Part shown: piece by piece, positions 44,690 to 59,600 of the stretch
How positions within the stretch are numbered: position 1 is the first letter of the stretch
Layout of the letters: every line of letters starts with the position of its first letter
Made by a program: the position numbers and the translations under genes
DNA from: Ephydatia muelleri
Lineage: Eukaryota; Porifera; Demospongiae; Spongillida; Spongillidae
NCBI GenBank assembly: GCA_013339895.1
Contig: JABACO010000004.1
Location: forward strand, 7,898,085-7,962,084
Direction of reading: 5' to 3'
DNA: 64,000 bases
The notes under the pieces: generated by a model
What the model saw: only the letters and a program-made list of their open reading frames with translations
Told to the model about the DNA's origin: nothing
Database searches by the model: none

Positions 44690-47600
44690 TCACAGTGACT
44701 TGTGGGTAGAGCCTTCACTTCGCTTTGATCGAATACCAGCAAAGCAGTAACGACATATGAACTGGAAACAAGACAAGTTACATCTAATGATCGTAATGTC
44801 AAATTTGTCATCAAAATTACCACATCCTTGATGACTTCCCTATCCTTCATGGATACTAGATCTTTCTCGATTGTTGTAATTTTTGCACTGGCACAGCGAT
44901 TGTGGTAAACATGTCCACAGAAGAAGATGAGATAGTCTGTCACTTCCTCTGTAATGCAATAGACAGCTTACTGGCTGCTACAAAATTATACAGATCACTT
45001 TACCATTTTCCATAACTTTATCACCACAACCCCTGCACAAAGCATCAGCTATGAGTAGGAGAAAATGGAGTATTAGTAGGACTGCCATCATGGGAAATAT
45101 GTATCCACGACCACTTTTTGGTTATTCAACTATTTGGCCAAACATTTCATCTTCAGTATTGGATTTTCACATTCCAAAGTGTTTTGCCAACATGCACTGC
45201 CAATTCTTTCTACATAAAAGATAATTCTGAGATAAAATACATATTCCCTATAACTGGGACCTAATAGCTTTGTACTCTCAACTGTCCGTATAACAGTAGT
45301 GGATTTCAAATTATGAGTCACAACGAGACTAGAGATGTCATTGCAGATTTGCAGCCATTCTACACTCAGCCATAGCATGCATATGTGGCTCTCCACTCCA
45401 TCTTTTGTTAATCCATAAATAATAAACTTGACCCTTGCCTGTACTGAAAGCAGAGTACATGTAGTCAATATATGAGATGTATACACCTCATACAAAGAAT
45501 AATTAACTACATAATTTTTTCTCTTTAAAATCATTAAAAACACACACTCTAATTGTTTCATTTTGCTGAATCTGATAATGAAAATGAAATATTCCTATCA
45601 GTATCTTTAACAGATGGGATGGAATTGTGTAAATTAGCACAGTTTTGAACTTGAATGCCTAACAATAACTGGAACAAAAAATATAGACTCCCTACTCAAT
45701 TTCAGGTTAGGTTGGAATTTGAACATTCCAGTTCTGATATTTGTTACTCAATTCTATTCTAAAAATAATAATATGAATATTCAAACTTTGTCTGAATCCA
45801 CTGAACATACCATCAACACATACTGCTTTGGTCTGCATTTTATGCAATTTTGTCATCAAGCTCTGGCTGTAGGGATAGACAAGAAAATACGAAATGATTT
45901 GAAATGGCAACAGCAATCACATTGATTCCTGTTTGTTGAATTTGAAGTGTATATTATAACAATGATAGCAATAACTAATAATGTTAACATTAAGTGCAGT
46001 TTGGTGTTTGAACTTGTTAAATGTTGATGAAATTGACTGAGGGCAGATACACAATATGGAATGGGATGTGTTGGGTACAAGTTCAGGGTTTCCCCAGAAT
46101 TGAATGAGAGTATACATATATTATGCACGTACTCTTGTTTCGACTTTGTGTACAATATGCAATGATTTAATGCATATTGTCCTTTTCCCCGAAACAACAA
46201 TCACACCCACATGTTATGCGATCACTGTGAGTGTGTGTGCTTCTGTTTATATTGTGCGCAGAGTTCATACATGAAAATGAATGCATGAGAACAGTAGCAT
46301 TTGGAATATTCTTATACATAAATGTAATGTGTACACTGGTACATGCCTTCATGAGTAGCCTTTTAATGCGCTGGTACAAACTGAATCAGGTTAGAATACT
46401 ACCACACTATCGCCTAAATGCTGCTAATATATTGTCTGAATGTGCTGGCATACCTGTCCTTTACCAGAATTTTCTTGCAGCCTTCAGTCAAGTTAACCTG
46501 CGAAAGAGGGTTATCATGTCAAATTGGATGTGCAAATTATATAAATATTGCAATTGACAGGATGCAACCCTTGTTTAGTATTGAACTTATCAGCAGCTAT
46601 GACTAACTCTACAAATGGAGGGTGCTGATCTGGGAGGGGACAACCTCTAACCAATGACCTGTCAACAAGAATTTTGGAATTGAGGTGGCTATGACAAAAA
46701 AATAAATAAATAAATGCTCAAAATTCCATAAGCCACCCACAACCAAGTAATAAAATTGCTCTAGTACACGGACAATATATTTATGTAGAACTCTAAAGAA
46801 ATAAAGAAAAATCCCTAAACTCCAAAAAAGATTGATTGGATTATGATTAGGATTATGTCATTTTCAGTTTAGTTCGATACGTCATGCTAATTAAATCAGT
46901 TTGTGTAGTTTCAATTGCAGCTATTAATTCTATGTCTTTAAAACTACAACCAGTAAATTTCTTGTGTTTGTGCATGTACCATGTGTAGAAAGTCGAGATG
47001 TAGAGACAATTAGAGTACCCTAGCTCACCTGGACACTGAAGTCCTGTAAAAGTTTCACTAGGCAACTCCCCAGTTCAGGAATATTTGCACCATTAGGGAT
47101 TTTCTATAGGTTTTGAAAATAGAAAACAGTAAATTCATATGTACTTAAAATGATATGCTATGTTGTGATACATTAATGCATATGCATACCAAACTGGTGT
47201 GGTACACACGCACCTGGATCAATACAGTTGGATCAATGTGAGTTCCAACACTTTTAAGCAGGCCAGTTATGAATTCTGCAAGATAACATAAATGTATTCA
47301 TGTAAATATTGAATCTATCAGTCCTATGACATTGTAGTAGCGTCAGTTATGAATGGTAAAACACACAAGAAACAACAAAGGAAACCAAAAATACTGTCAA
47401 CCAGTGATGACCAATGAAGGTCCAGCTCTTGATATGATGATTAATTTTAAATAAAAGTAATACACATATGTATTCAACCACACAGACACTATAGGTGATC
47501 AAAAAAAGGAGCATTTAGCAATTTGAATTGTTGGCGCAAATAGGACCTAACATATGTTTTTGCAACTGTCCAGTATAAGCAAAAGCAACGTGACACTTGA

Positions 47601-50600
47601 GCCGAGTTGTATGGCTAATTAATAATGTAGCACCTTACAACTTCATGGCTTTCTGTGTGTAAGGAATTGTTGTAGGACATTCCCTACTTCCAGAATATGA
47701 AAAATAAAAATCTTGAAACACATGCGTTGGGTCCCTTTTTGGATGCAACAACCCCAATTACATGGTTTTAGCAGTGATGAAAATTATATGATAATTAAAT
47801 TTGGCAGTTATATAGTTCATAACTAGCAGTTGTCATAAATTATTAATGTGTAACGGACTGATGGAACTTAAGCACACTAGGTCATTCTACGCTTAGTTGT
47901 GAGGTCTTGCATGCAGCCTTTTCTGCAGCATAACCTATATACACTAATAAGATATGGAAAATCCAGTCTGTTAGTGATGGTCCTCATTTTATTAGTCTTT
48001 GAACTTTGACCTTTTGGGGCTCATTAAGAATGTGATGTTCCAGCTGGACCACCCCCATTGCTCTGCATCAATATACATGAACTGTGAACCTCACATTACA
48101 TTACTGGGCTTGTTGCATGTACATCAATAATGGCGGGTCAAAGATGGCTGTATCAGGTTCAAAATTTTGTTTTGGCAAAACCCTGTTGCAATTTTTCTTC
48201 AAAAAAAAAAAACTGCTTATGTCATGATCTTGCACATATAGGAATTTAAAATAAGAAATGTTTAGCAATGCTCATTAATTCTCTAAATTGATTCAACTTC
48301 TTATACACAACAACTCACAGTGAGTACATGATTTACATGTACACTGTACCTGATGTCTTTTCAGGATGTTTGACAGACTCATTTATGAGCAATTCCCAGA
48401 GCTCTTCGTCCTTCTGTTCAGTTGCAAACTGAATAGCCTAAACAGACATAAAATGATTCAATAGTAGCATAAAGTAAAATAATATAAATACACACACAAA
48501 AAAAACAAGATTCAGACTGTATCCCACAAGAAGTTGAGGCTGGGGCTGTGAAACACTTAATAGAATTGTCACAACTACATGTACATCCTTCTATTCAATG
48601 ATATGCACCACAGACAAAACTTATAACGTTCGCAGTAAAATGCTCCATGCTCTATTTGCATTTTGTAGGCAAAAGGTTTTACTTTCTATGTATATATAAT
48701 CAAATCACAAATATCTGTAAAAAACAAAATTGCTATCCGCATTTCAGAAACTGTGTGTGTACCTTTTCAACATCTCCAAGAGTGTTAATAATAAGCCGTA
48801 GTGCACCAATAGGATTCCCCATTTCACCTGTAAACATTGGATGTGAATGCCTTCTCTTGATCTCAAAATCAACAACTTACGTAAAATGTAGACCATCTCT
48901 TCATAGCACCTGTAGTGCTCACAATAATGCAATGCCTGACAAATAAGCAATGAAATAAAATGAGGATTTAACAATGACATGACCTACCTTTACAAGTGGA
49001 ACAGCCGTGCCTGTGCGTAGAAAGCGAAGTAACTTCCCCCTGTCATATTTGGCATAAAGCTCAACTTGTCTTTCGTGATATTCAACACCAGCCTTGGAAT
49101 CTTTCTCATATAAGCTATCCAGATACTGCAAGGAAAAGCAACAATGATCCTACATAGCATTGCTGCAACATTCATAAAAGTACTGCGATGCAAACAGTGA
49201 AAATGTCACTCATGTACATGTACATGTAATGCCAATTACTCATGCATAACAAAGTATACATGCATTGTTATTATTCAGATGTGATGTGACAAGCCTAGCA
49301 TTACAGCATCCATTCGATTAATTAAGTGACTACTAATTTAAGTAAAATCACCTTGTGAAGAAACTCTTCTTTTGCATGTGATAGATCCATCTGTTGAACC
49401 ACTTTACTAACCTATGAAAATCAAACAATTTTTATGTATATTTTTCTGACACAACTGACAAATTTAATACTGCAAATAGCAGTTGAACACTAACTCAAAC
49501 AGATTACAAGGCACAAATGTCTAATGCTCTATAGGATACTGCTTCATACAATGAGCCTAGCAGTTACACACAATTCTTTACATCTTTTTTGGCACCACCA
49601 CTACCTCAATACCAACTGCAGATTCATCAAGTGAATATTTATTTGAGTGCAATACTTGAAAAAAAAATTCATTTCTTTTGGCTATCTACTGTACAAGAAC
49701 AGTAAAGGGACCACAGGTGTGCAGAACATTAGCAGCATATGTTTGTTGTTTGATCTTTCCCCTTTAAATTAATTAGTTCAGGATCATGGGGGCATGGTTG
49801 GATAAAATGCAACAGGGAATGACTTCAATAAAACAAACTGTTGCAATCCCTGTCAAACTTTCTATGTTTCTGCAGGGCATTTTATTATTTCAAATAAAAG
49901 CATACGCTATTAAAAAGTACATTAAGTGACCACACAAAGTATGTGAGCTACTTCAACCCTTTGTCGCCAATTGGTTTATACAAGCAGTACTGCTTATTTA
50001 CAGTGTACATGTCTCTAATTCAAAGGAAGTAAAGCAGATATAATTGACAACAAATATACTGAACATGCTATGAATAAAAAATTAATTGCAACTATACCTG
50101 AAATATTAAGGTTGAATTCTACCTCATAGGTAAGTTAATTAACTCACTGGAAGTTTTTCATGCCATTCAATCAAAAGCTTGACAGTTGACTGCATGGATG
50201 CAACCATGGGAACGTACATGTAGATATATTCAGTGTGCAATGTGTAATACTTACCTCTGCACTGAGCTCCATCAGTGGAACAAGATTGTCCAGGAGAACA
50301 TTATGCAACTCCTTTTGTCTGATGAGGTCAAACACAAGAGGCTCCTTCTGCCTGTCGGTGGGGTTACAGAATTACCTAATGTACACAGTACTACAACATT
50401 ACATGTAGAAGTGCAGCCATGATGATAATACATAGATCCTATATAACGTAAATCAAATCCTTGAGAGACAAAAATACATCAATTAACATATTGCATTTGT
50501 TGCATATACAGGCTGTCGAACAATGAAAGTAATGATACAAATCCACAAGTAGTTATATTAGTGGTATTAATACTTCATCAACAAATACATGTAGGAATTT

Positions 50601-53600
50601 TTTTTAGGTTTCTAAAATTACTCTGGTACAGTCCCCAGCATAACTGCCCTTACTTGACATTTTGGGATTATTTACTTGGTGGAGGTGACGGGCAATTTGT
50701 GCGAACACTAAAGCTGCATTCACCAGAACAGAATCAACAGTGGACATCTTGAGACTCAAGAGACACGTTGAACCACCACTCCAGGAATATGGATACAATT
50801 GTACAGTACATGGTGTCCCACAATTAAGGAAAACTCCCTTAAAAATAAATCCAGCTTGCTTAATTAACTTTCAATTATTATATTATTGATAGTAGTTTGG
50901 GAAGAAATTATGACATAAACAAATAATAAATCAAAAATTAAATCTACTAATTATGGTATCCTGCTTATAAGTTCTATTAAATTGCAGCCAGATAGTTTGT
51001 TATAAATTCAAACCATTCACTCCATAAAGATAGCCAATTTTCTATCTCGATTAATTGGGCAAATTTTCCTATCCACAGCATATAGATTGATTATGCTGTA
51101 CATTGTCCCATATATATAGTGAGTACAAATATATTTTTGAATGGACTTTCATAAACGTTCACAACCTAGAAATTTACATGTGCATATATGTTAAGATGGA
51201 AATCACTAGATACATCTATGACACCCATTTGATTCAGCTGAACTGCTCAAGAAGAAAATATTCACAGGGAGCTATAACGTAACTAAGAGTATATAGTTTA
51301 AAAAATCAAGGCATAAAATACATGGTATATTTTTGGAGGAGTATCCATAACATATATTAAACTTGTAATTTAGGAGGAAAAGCCCAAATTGCGGTCTCAT
51401 AATCACTAAAATATATGTTACCCACTCTAACATTATTTTACGATAATGTGGGCCTTACACATGCAGAAGTGTGTATTAGATGCCAACACAACAATAAAAC
51501 TATTATATATTAAACAGATACTTATGTTAGGTAAGGCTATTGTTAACTGCTTGAAATACCTTCAAGACTGGTTGATATCTATATTCTGTACAATGTATTA
51601 ACCAACACGATCAATTCATGCATGAACATAGTAGTACCCACTGGAGATATATCTTCAAAGCATCCTCGATCTTTCCTTCATTTGAGTACCTGTAAGGCAG
51701 ATGTGAAGTAAGTAAAACACATAGCAGAACAACAAGTAACATACAGAAGTGCTAAAACATTCAGCAGATTGGCGTTACACGGGGAATTGATGGATGCAGC
51801 CTAGAGAAATAATATTCTCATTACTATGTAAAATATAGAAAGTTTTGATACCTTCACTGCAGTAATGATTGCATTAGCACCATAGATGCTAGAAGGCCAA
51901 GCTCGGATTAGCTTGATGAGTACCTGATGTATATAACTTCTCATAAAATCAGAAGCTCAGAGATAACTTTTATACCTGGCTCTCATCTGGCTGTGTTGTG
52001 TCCTCTGGAGGTCCATTCACAGCTTTGCTCAAAAAGCTATTCAAGACTAATTCATACAGAGCCGGATGGAGCACTGGGTTCTTTGTTGGAATGAACGGGT
52101 GTATAGACTAAAGTGTGCATACAAATATGAAAATAGGTAAATGTTTTAAAAGCTTCCATTGTACCATCAATTGGTCATTTTTCATGAAGCTCATCACCAC
52201 TTGTTCCCACACATTCTTGTCATCTGCACCCAAAAACTGTGGGCATTTTCTAGCAGGCAAAAAAATGTTAAATTCTGTGTACACAACTGGGCAAACTGAA
52301 CTTACATTGCTGCTTCAGAGAACTTATTGCTCTTGATGAGGTGGTATATATATTGTACACCAATTTCCTAGTTAAGAAGAAAGTGTTATGGTACATGTAT
52401 CAACCTACCGGGATACACTGCAACATCTTGCCATCAAGACCTAATTTAATTCATTAAACTTTGTAGTCAATAGTTACATGTACATGTACTGTATATCCTA
52501 AGTAGGAGGTTCCATACAGCTTACGTGAGCTTTTCCACGAGCAATATCTCTCGAAAATCTTGGATTCTCTGCATACTGCAATGCTGCCTAAAAAGACACT
52601 TGTAATTGTAAGCTGTATATGTAAAAGTACCATAGGATGTTTTATTGCACAGCATTTTACATTTCTACATTTTAATATTGCACTGAAATTGAATACAAAA
52701 TAAATGAATATAGGTTAACCGACAACTGTGTGAGGAAAACAAGAATTCATCTTGACATACTATCAAAGGGTATACATGTACATGTATGTGGCATGCACTA
52801 TCACCGGTGCATGTATAGTGTAAATAAGTGCATCTTTTGAGGCTTCACATAAAAGTTGCCTAGATGAACTTGGTTTTGCTACTTGGCATACATTGGTTTC
52901 ATCACACAGACTACATTTTGGTTCTATACAGCACCACATGTGTTCAAAATGCAGTACAATATATAATTTTGGTGTAACAGATTTAATGCCACTAAATAAT
53001 AGCATTGTACATAGAATGCCTCATTACAAAGAGTATTGTATGAATAGATGAGTACATTCATTGCTCCTCATACCTCAAAATGTTTATGTTCCACGAGCCA
53101 ATCAACATGATCATTTGATGTCCTTTTCTGAAATTCAGTACAGTAAATGAATTATTAAACATGGCAAGCATACCTATAGAGCAAGACAAATAGACAATAT
53201 GGCCTATATGGGTCCGAGGTAGCCAATAGGATTTGAACCTACAAGTTCTTTATTAAATACAGTTCAAGTGTGACAGTTACTTGGGCCCATCATGCAATAA
53301 TTAGTGGCAAAAGATGTAAAACGCATTTCCACATCGCTACTTAAGGCTGTACATGTTAACAGTCAAACTACTTTGTCTTAGATGAGCCCTAATGTCAATA
53401 ATACACTGTTGTACATATGATACAAGAATAAAGTTGGAGGACCCAGAAATGCTAATTTCCTAAGTCACACTTGAGGGGAAAAGGCCTGACGGCCATCACT
53501 CAAGAGCAAACGATAGTCCAAGTTGTCTTTAATGTTCAAGTCTGTTAAGTCTTGATGCTACCTTCATGCATGAATTCCACGCTCTGAATCCCCCACTACC

Positions 53601-56600
53601 TACAGGGAGGTAAAATGGTGCATCACTGATGATGACAGGCCAGTATAAATAAAACTATCGAAATGCGTCTGATGACTACTGGGAATCCAGTTGGAGAATA
53701 ACCTTTTGTTCGATGTAGAGACCCTTCCTCAAGTGAATTTTTGGGTATGAATTCATTTAATTTCCTATTATGGTACAGCATTCTATTGTACAGTTTGTTA
53801 ATAAAATAGATTAGCATATGCCTCCAAAAATGATGTACAGTGTTTATTACATGTACTTTTAACATATACACAGCTCCTTTGGGTTTAAACAATAATATGT
53901 AAGGCAATACACATAAGATATGCAACAATCTGCACTAATCATTGCTTACAATACATGTAGAATTTGAATACAAAGAACATGTAGTATATCTGACCTCAGC
54001 AAGAATAATGTCTGTAGGAGTCACAATGTAAAATCGATTCTCCTTTTCAACACACTCTGAATTTGAAATACATAAACATATATAATTATGCACAAGCTGA
54101 AGTGTGACCGTCAAAACCTACCTAAATGATACTCCCAGCATTGAAAATACTTGTATCCTTTTGGTAATAACTTATCATTGCTTTTTTCTTCCGGTACGTT
54201 GTACACCTTCTTGTCTGCATCATACATACCAGGTGATACAATGAATAGGTGCGGAGGGGAGACTTCTCCAGATATCTAATCATCGGCCAATTGTAGTATA
54301 AACATATGTGCCCAGTGATTCCTAATGATATTAATAACTCACAACTGCTGCTTTTATATCAATCTGCGACTCATAACCGAGGACCACCAACTCCATTCCT
54401 TCATCACCAGTAAGTACCACCACTCCGCACACCAAAAAATTGGCAAATGTATTTTGTGCAGCTAAAAAATTAATACAAATATATTAGAGATGACTGACAT
54501 ACACTGTACAGTGTAATATGTGAATAGAAGCTCCTACAAACACATCAAATATACGTTTCTGTCGTTTGTATGGAGTTAAATTAGACAGAAACTAAGCTCC
54601 CTCCCAATGCGATTGGTCAGACAGCATGTGGTGGCCACGTTGGGTGTGGTATTTATAGGGTGGAAGGGGCATAACAGTTCAGTCTAAGCGTAGGCCATGC
54701 AGAGTGAGCTAGTATCTGTTAGGCGGAGCCAAGATGACGCTGCCCTGTTAGCGTGTCAGAATCAGGAAGAGCTACAGAGTGTACGTCAGGGTCAGGATGA
54801 GACAGGTGTGGGAGAGCCAAATTGAGTCCGCACGGATTTTGGCTAAAGGGAAGAAGCCGGCATATACTTTCAAGAAGAAAGGGAACGAGATACAGTCCGC
54901 GTTTATTGACAGAGTGATGGAGCGGGTAGTGTCGGCGGCAGCGCGCGTGGAAAGAGCAACGGCAGCAGATGAGAGTGGAGCAGTCCACCTGACAAAGGCG
55001 AGGGAAGACCTGGAAGAAGATGCCGGATGGGCTGTGGTAGAAGAGTATGAAGACGATGCATTGGCATCTAATTCAGAAGACAAACGAAGAATGGAAAAGG
55101 CAGAAAGGGTGGCCGAGAAGAAAGTGGCCAAGAAACGCTAGTTGAGGGAGAGTAAGACGAGGGAGGAGGCTGTGAAGAAGGGCGCGTTGCGGCCTAGTAT
55201 AGAGCCAGGGATGGCTTTTGCACTGACGAAACCCCCCCTGCCCTCGGGATCGTGCTTCCACTGTGGGGAGCCGGGGCATTTTCGAAGGGAGTGTCTTAAG
55301 GCATTGGCCAGTGTGCCGTATCCTTTGCCCAATGTTAGGGAACACATGGCTGGTGAGAGCTTGTGTTTTAGGGGTGAGGTGATAGAGAATGTGACACACG
55401 TGGTGTGGAATGTGGAAAGGAATTAACACCTGATATTGTTACCAGTGAGGGTGAGGGAGGGAGTGGCAGATGTTGGGAGGCGCAGGAGGGGGAGGCAAGT
55501 ACAATTTCTGTTAGGGGAAGATTGTGTAGTATTGGGAACAGGTGCTGCATGCACCTCCATGGGTGTTAGATACGGTTAGAAACGGGTATATACTTCCCTT
55601 TTATTCGCTACCTACACCCTATTCCTGGCCTAATCAGCGTACAGCAATGATAGAGAGGGAATTTGTCAATCGGGCGGTGGGTGAGTTACAAAAAGGGGGC
55701 TATGTCGAGGAGGCAAAGGACACCCCTGTAGTGTGCAGCCCTTTATCCGTAGTCACTAATGGGGTAGGCAAGAAGCGGCTAGTGGTGAACCTGAGACATG
55801 TTAATGGATTCCTCTGGAAACAAAAGTTCAAATATGAAGATCTGCGTGTGGCGATGATGATGTTTGAGAAAGGTGAGTGGATGTTTTCATTTGATCTTAA
55901 GTCGGGATATCACCATGTTGATGTGGCCCAGCATCATCGTAAGTACCTTGGTTTTGAATGGGGTGGGGGGTGGGGGGGTCACTTTCACGTTTGTGGTGCT
56001 ACCATTTGGCTTACCAGTAGCCAGGTTCAGGACACGGGCATTGTATGCCCTGTTGGAATCTAGACGGGCATGGTGTGATGTTTTACTCGTCACACAGGAA
56101 GCAGGCGAAGAGTTGAGGTTTTGGGTTGAGTGTTTTGATCAGTTTAATTCACAACCAATATGGCATAGCCCAGCAGCAGTAAGATGTGTTTACTCTGATG
56201 CTACACTGGGTATGGTGGGTACACGGTAGAACATGGTATGCAGGTTGCACAGGGTCATTGGTTACCTGATGAAGCTGTGCAGAGCTCTACATGGAGGGAG
56301 CTAGTGGCAGTGGGGAGGGTACTAGAAGCCATGGCACACAAGCTGAGCAATTTAAGGGTGCGTTGGTTCACTGATAATCAAAATGTGGTGCACATTTTGC
56401 AAGTGGGTAGTGCTAAGTCACACATTCAAGTAGAGGATACCCAGGGAAAAGAATAAACTTGCTGACTATGTCTGTCGTATTGTAGACCAATGATTGGCAA
56501 CTAGATCCTTCGGTGTTTGCGGTGTTATGGGGAAAACATTCAGTGGACAGATTTGCATCATCGTATAACACATAACTTGTGCGGTTCAACTCACGTTTTG

Positions 56601-59600
56601 CATCTCCTGGGACCAAGGCAGTGGCAAGGGGAGAACAACTGGTGGTGTCCACCCCCTAGCCTTGTACCAAGGGTTATAAGGCATATGGAGATATGTAAAG
56701 CCCATGGGACACTAGTAGTTCCATGTTGAGAATCAGCCTCCTACTGGCCGTTACTGTGGTCAGAAGGCGAAGGTTGGGCACCTTTTATTGTGTACATACG
56801 GTCATTGCCACTGTCAGAGTGGTTGGTCAGACCTGGTAGATCAGGTGAGCAGTTGTTTAAAGGGAAGTTTCCCAATACTGCTATGCTTGCAGTGCGTATT
56901 GACTTTGTGGGCAGTAGTGTGAGGTATGCAGACCTCAATGGTTAGTGCCTGAGGTGTTGTGGGTAGGGTTGTGTGCATGCCTGGATGGCTATGTCTTTCG
57001 CCTAGATTTGACCTTATGAGCCTGGAGGGCTATGTCGATCGCTGAGATTGACTGTGTGAGCCTGGATGGCTATGTCGATTGCTGAGGTTGACTGTGTGAG
57101 CCTGATGGTTGGATCACCAGCATTGGATGCTGGCAGGCCAACTTGGGCTTTGTAGGAATGGTGCACTTCTGATCCATTTGTTCTTCAACATAGGTGTGTT
57201 CGAAACAGGCATTACTGGGCAACCTAGAAGACCCCAAGCTGAGGAGATTGGCACAATCCCTGCCAGCAACAGTGCTAAGAAGCAGGGCAGATAGCACCAC
57301 CAAGAAGTACCTCGGAGCATTTCAGAGATGGAAGGTTCATGCAGTGTGAGGAGCCGGTGAAGCTCAAAGGCACTGACGTTACCTTTAATGCCAAGGGCAT
57401 GGTGGTTAAGATTGAGTCTAGTAAGACAGACCAGTATAGGGAGGGAGCGTCCCTAGTTATTGCACGCACAGGGCTGGTAACATGCCCAGTTGCCATGATG
57501 GAACGTTACTGTCGCATGGGCGAGGTAGACCACTCATCCCAGGCAAAGTTGTTTCGTGGGATAGTGCACGCTAAGAGTGGGGAGCATCTGCGCAAGAATG
57601 GTGGCCTCAGTTACACCACATTAAGGGAGCTTTTGTTAGAAAAATTGTCGCAATTGGGTTTTGACCCAGCGTTATTTGGTATGCATAGTTTGAGGGCAGG
57701 GGGTGCTACAGCAGCACGGTGTGGAAGATAGACTTTTGAAGAGGCATGGCCGTTGGAAGTCTGAATCAGCCAAAGATGGTTACGTGAAAGACTCTCTCGA
57801 TTGCCATTTGAAAGTGTCTAAAGGTCTGGGTATTTAACCTTGACCCGTTCTTTGGTTCTCTATGTGGCTGTAAGTGTTTGCAGGCGTGCACAACGACGCT
57901 AAACCAATTCAGTGTCATGGGAGGGGGAGGTGGGGGTGGCGGGCGTGCTGTGGACAATGGATGGGAGGGAGATATACGTTTCTGTCGTTTGTACGGAGTT
58001 AAATTAGACAGTAAGCTCCCTCCCAATGCGATTGGTCAGACAGCACGTGGTGGCCACGTTGGGTGTGGTATTTATAGGGTGGAAGGGGCGTAACAGTTCA
58101 GTCTAAGCGTATGTGCACGACTGAGAACTTTTCCCCAGAGTGTTGTATGTTTCACATAATGCAGGCATGGAAGTGGGAAAAGATGTCCTTAACCAGAGAG
58201 CAGATTATGAAGTCTTGGCGCTGGAGGAGGGTGGCGGCGGAACATTGTGTTGTTTGTTTTGCTTGTGAGCGGTGCTTGTTGGTCTTTTTCTTACTATGTG
58301 GATTTTTCCCACTGGGTTTTCCCACAGAGGTTTTTTCCATGCAGGTGTGTGGGCCCACCCTGCTAAATTAACTATGTATTTTGGCCCCCGCTCTGTGTGT
58401 GTGTGTATGTTGCAGTTGTGGCGGATAGAGGTCATGGATGTGGTTGGGATGTAGTGTTCCGGTTTGATCCATTCGAACCGAACATCGAACTGAACCGACT
58501 TAATTCGAACCGAACTTTGAACAGTTCGTACTTAAAAATTATCAATGATAATTCCTGGTTAAGTTAATTTTGTATGACCATACGAAACAGTTACATGTAA
58601 TTCGGCACTGATTCGCTCGTGATCGCGCGAATCAGTGCCGAATTAACTGTTTCTTAAAAGAAAGTTAAGAAACAAAAAAAAGAAAGACCACTTTGAACTT
58701 TTGGGAATTACGTAGCAATTTATTTATCATGCATCATACATTGACGAAGCATACGTCATACATGCATTCATGCAAATAAGTGTAATGTCCCGACTCCCGG
58801 GCGAGCGCTAGCTACTGTAAGTATAGTACTCTATCGTACGGTTCTTATGTATACCTGACTACATGTACTTGTACATAAAAAAAAACTAAAACCACAAACC
58901 AATCATCATTATGAATTCGCGGCGCTGGTATACAAGGCAATGGAGATGTTCGAAAGGTTCGAAAGATATTCGAACCGAACATCGAACCGAGTCGAACCTC
59001 GAACCGTTCGATACTGGTTCGGTCCGAACCAGAACACTAGTTGAGGTGGATGTTGTATGTCTATGTGGCTGTATGTGTTTGCAGGCGTGCACAACGACGC
59101 TAAACCAATTCAGTGTCATGGGAGGGGGAGGTGAGGGTGGCGGGTGTGCTGTGGACAATGGATGGAAGGGAGTGCACCCTACTGCATGTATTGCTCAAAT
59201 CATTGGTATCGGTATCACTAAAGAATAGGCATCTAAGTGAGTTAACTTGAAATTATTGAGCTAACACACGTGTACCACTGTACGCAGTACATCATGGGCA
59301 TGGCCATGTGATGTACATGTACAGATGTGTTCAACCTACTGTATTGCATTTAATTAATATGATATGACACACAATGTGTACAAATGTAGAACCCAATCCA
59401 TCATTATACCTCACGGGTACATGAGGCAGGCCTTGTATAACAGCATAGGCTTACTGATGGTCATAAATTTCTTCCGTCTCTGTAGTGAACCAGAGTCTGT
59501 TCCAGTTCCATCATCAGGTGACTTTTCAATTTCAATCTTTGCCATCTGAAAAGCATGATGTTATTAAATACAGGATCAAACACAAACAAATGTGAACTGA

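Larger units (their letters stand above)
54549..59172 (+). mobile_element. Defective DIRS/Ngaro-like tyrosine-recombinase retroelement
   Basis: Ordered plus-strand remains are a gag with a CCHC knuckle, reverse transcriptase, RNase H and a tyrosine recombinase, flanked by split direct repeats in the order A1 (54549-54690), ORFs, B1 (57860-57970), A2 (57972-58110), B2 (59061-59172). An A1-B1-A2-B2 layout with a tyrosine recombinase instead of a DDE integrase is typical of Ngaro/PAT-type DIRS elements. The region between A2 and B2 holds about 340 bp of unique sequence plus a nested MITE (58454-59037). Several frameshifts and an internal deletion that removes the RT catalytic box make it inactive. 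It lies in a VPS41 intron in the opposite orientation to the gene. Contig A ends before this point, so its presence in the other haplotype is unknown. Confidence 0.85.

Noticed and set aside
52408..52447. A possible 32-base VPS41 exon with AG and GT borders
   Set aside because: Including it breaks phase, while joining the flanking exons directly keeps the frame and the expected protein order.
58120..58371. 86-codon plus-strand ORF and its antisense near the A2 repeat
   Set aside because: It has no recognisable motif, is low-complexity in part and lies in the noncoding spacer of the retroelement.
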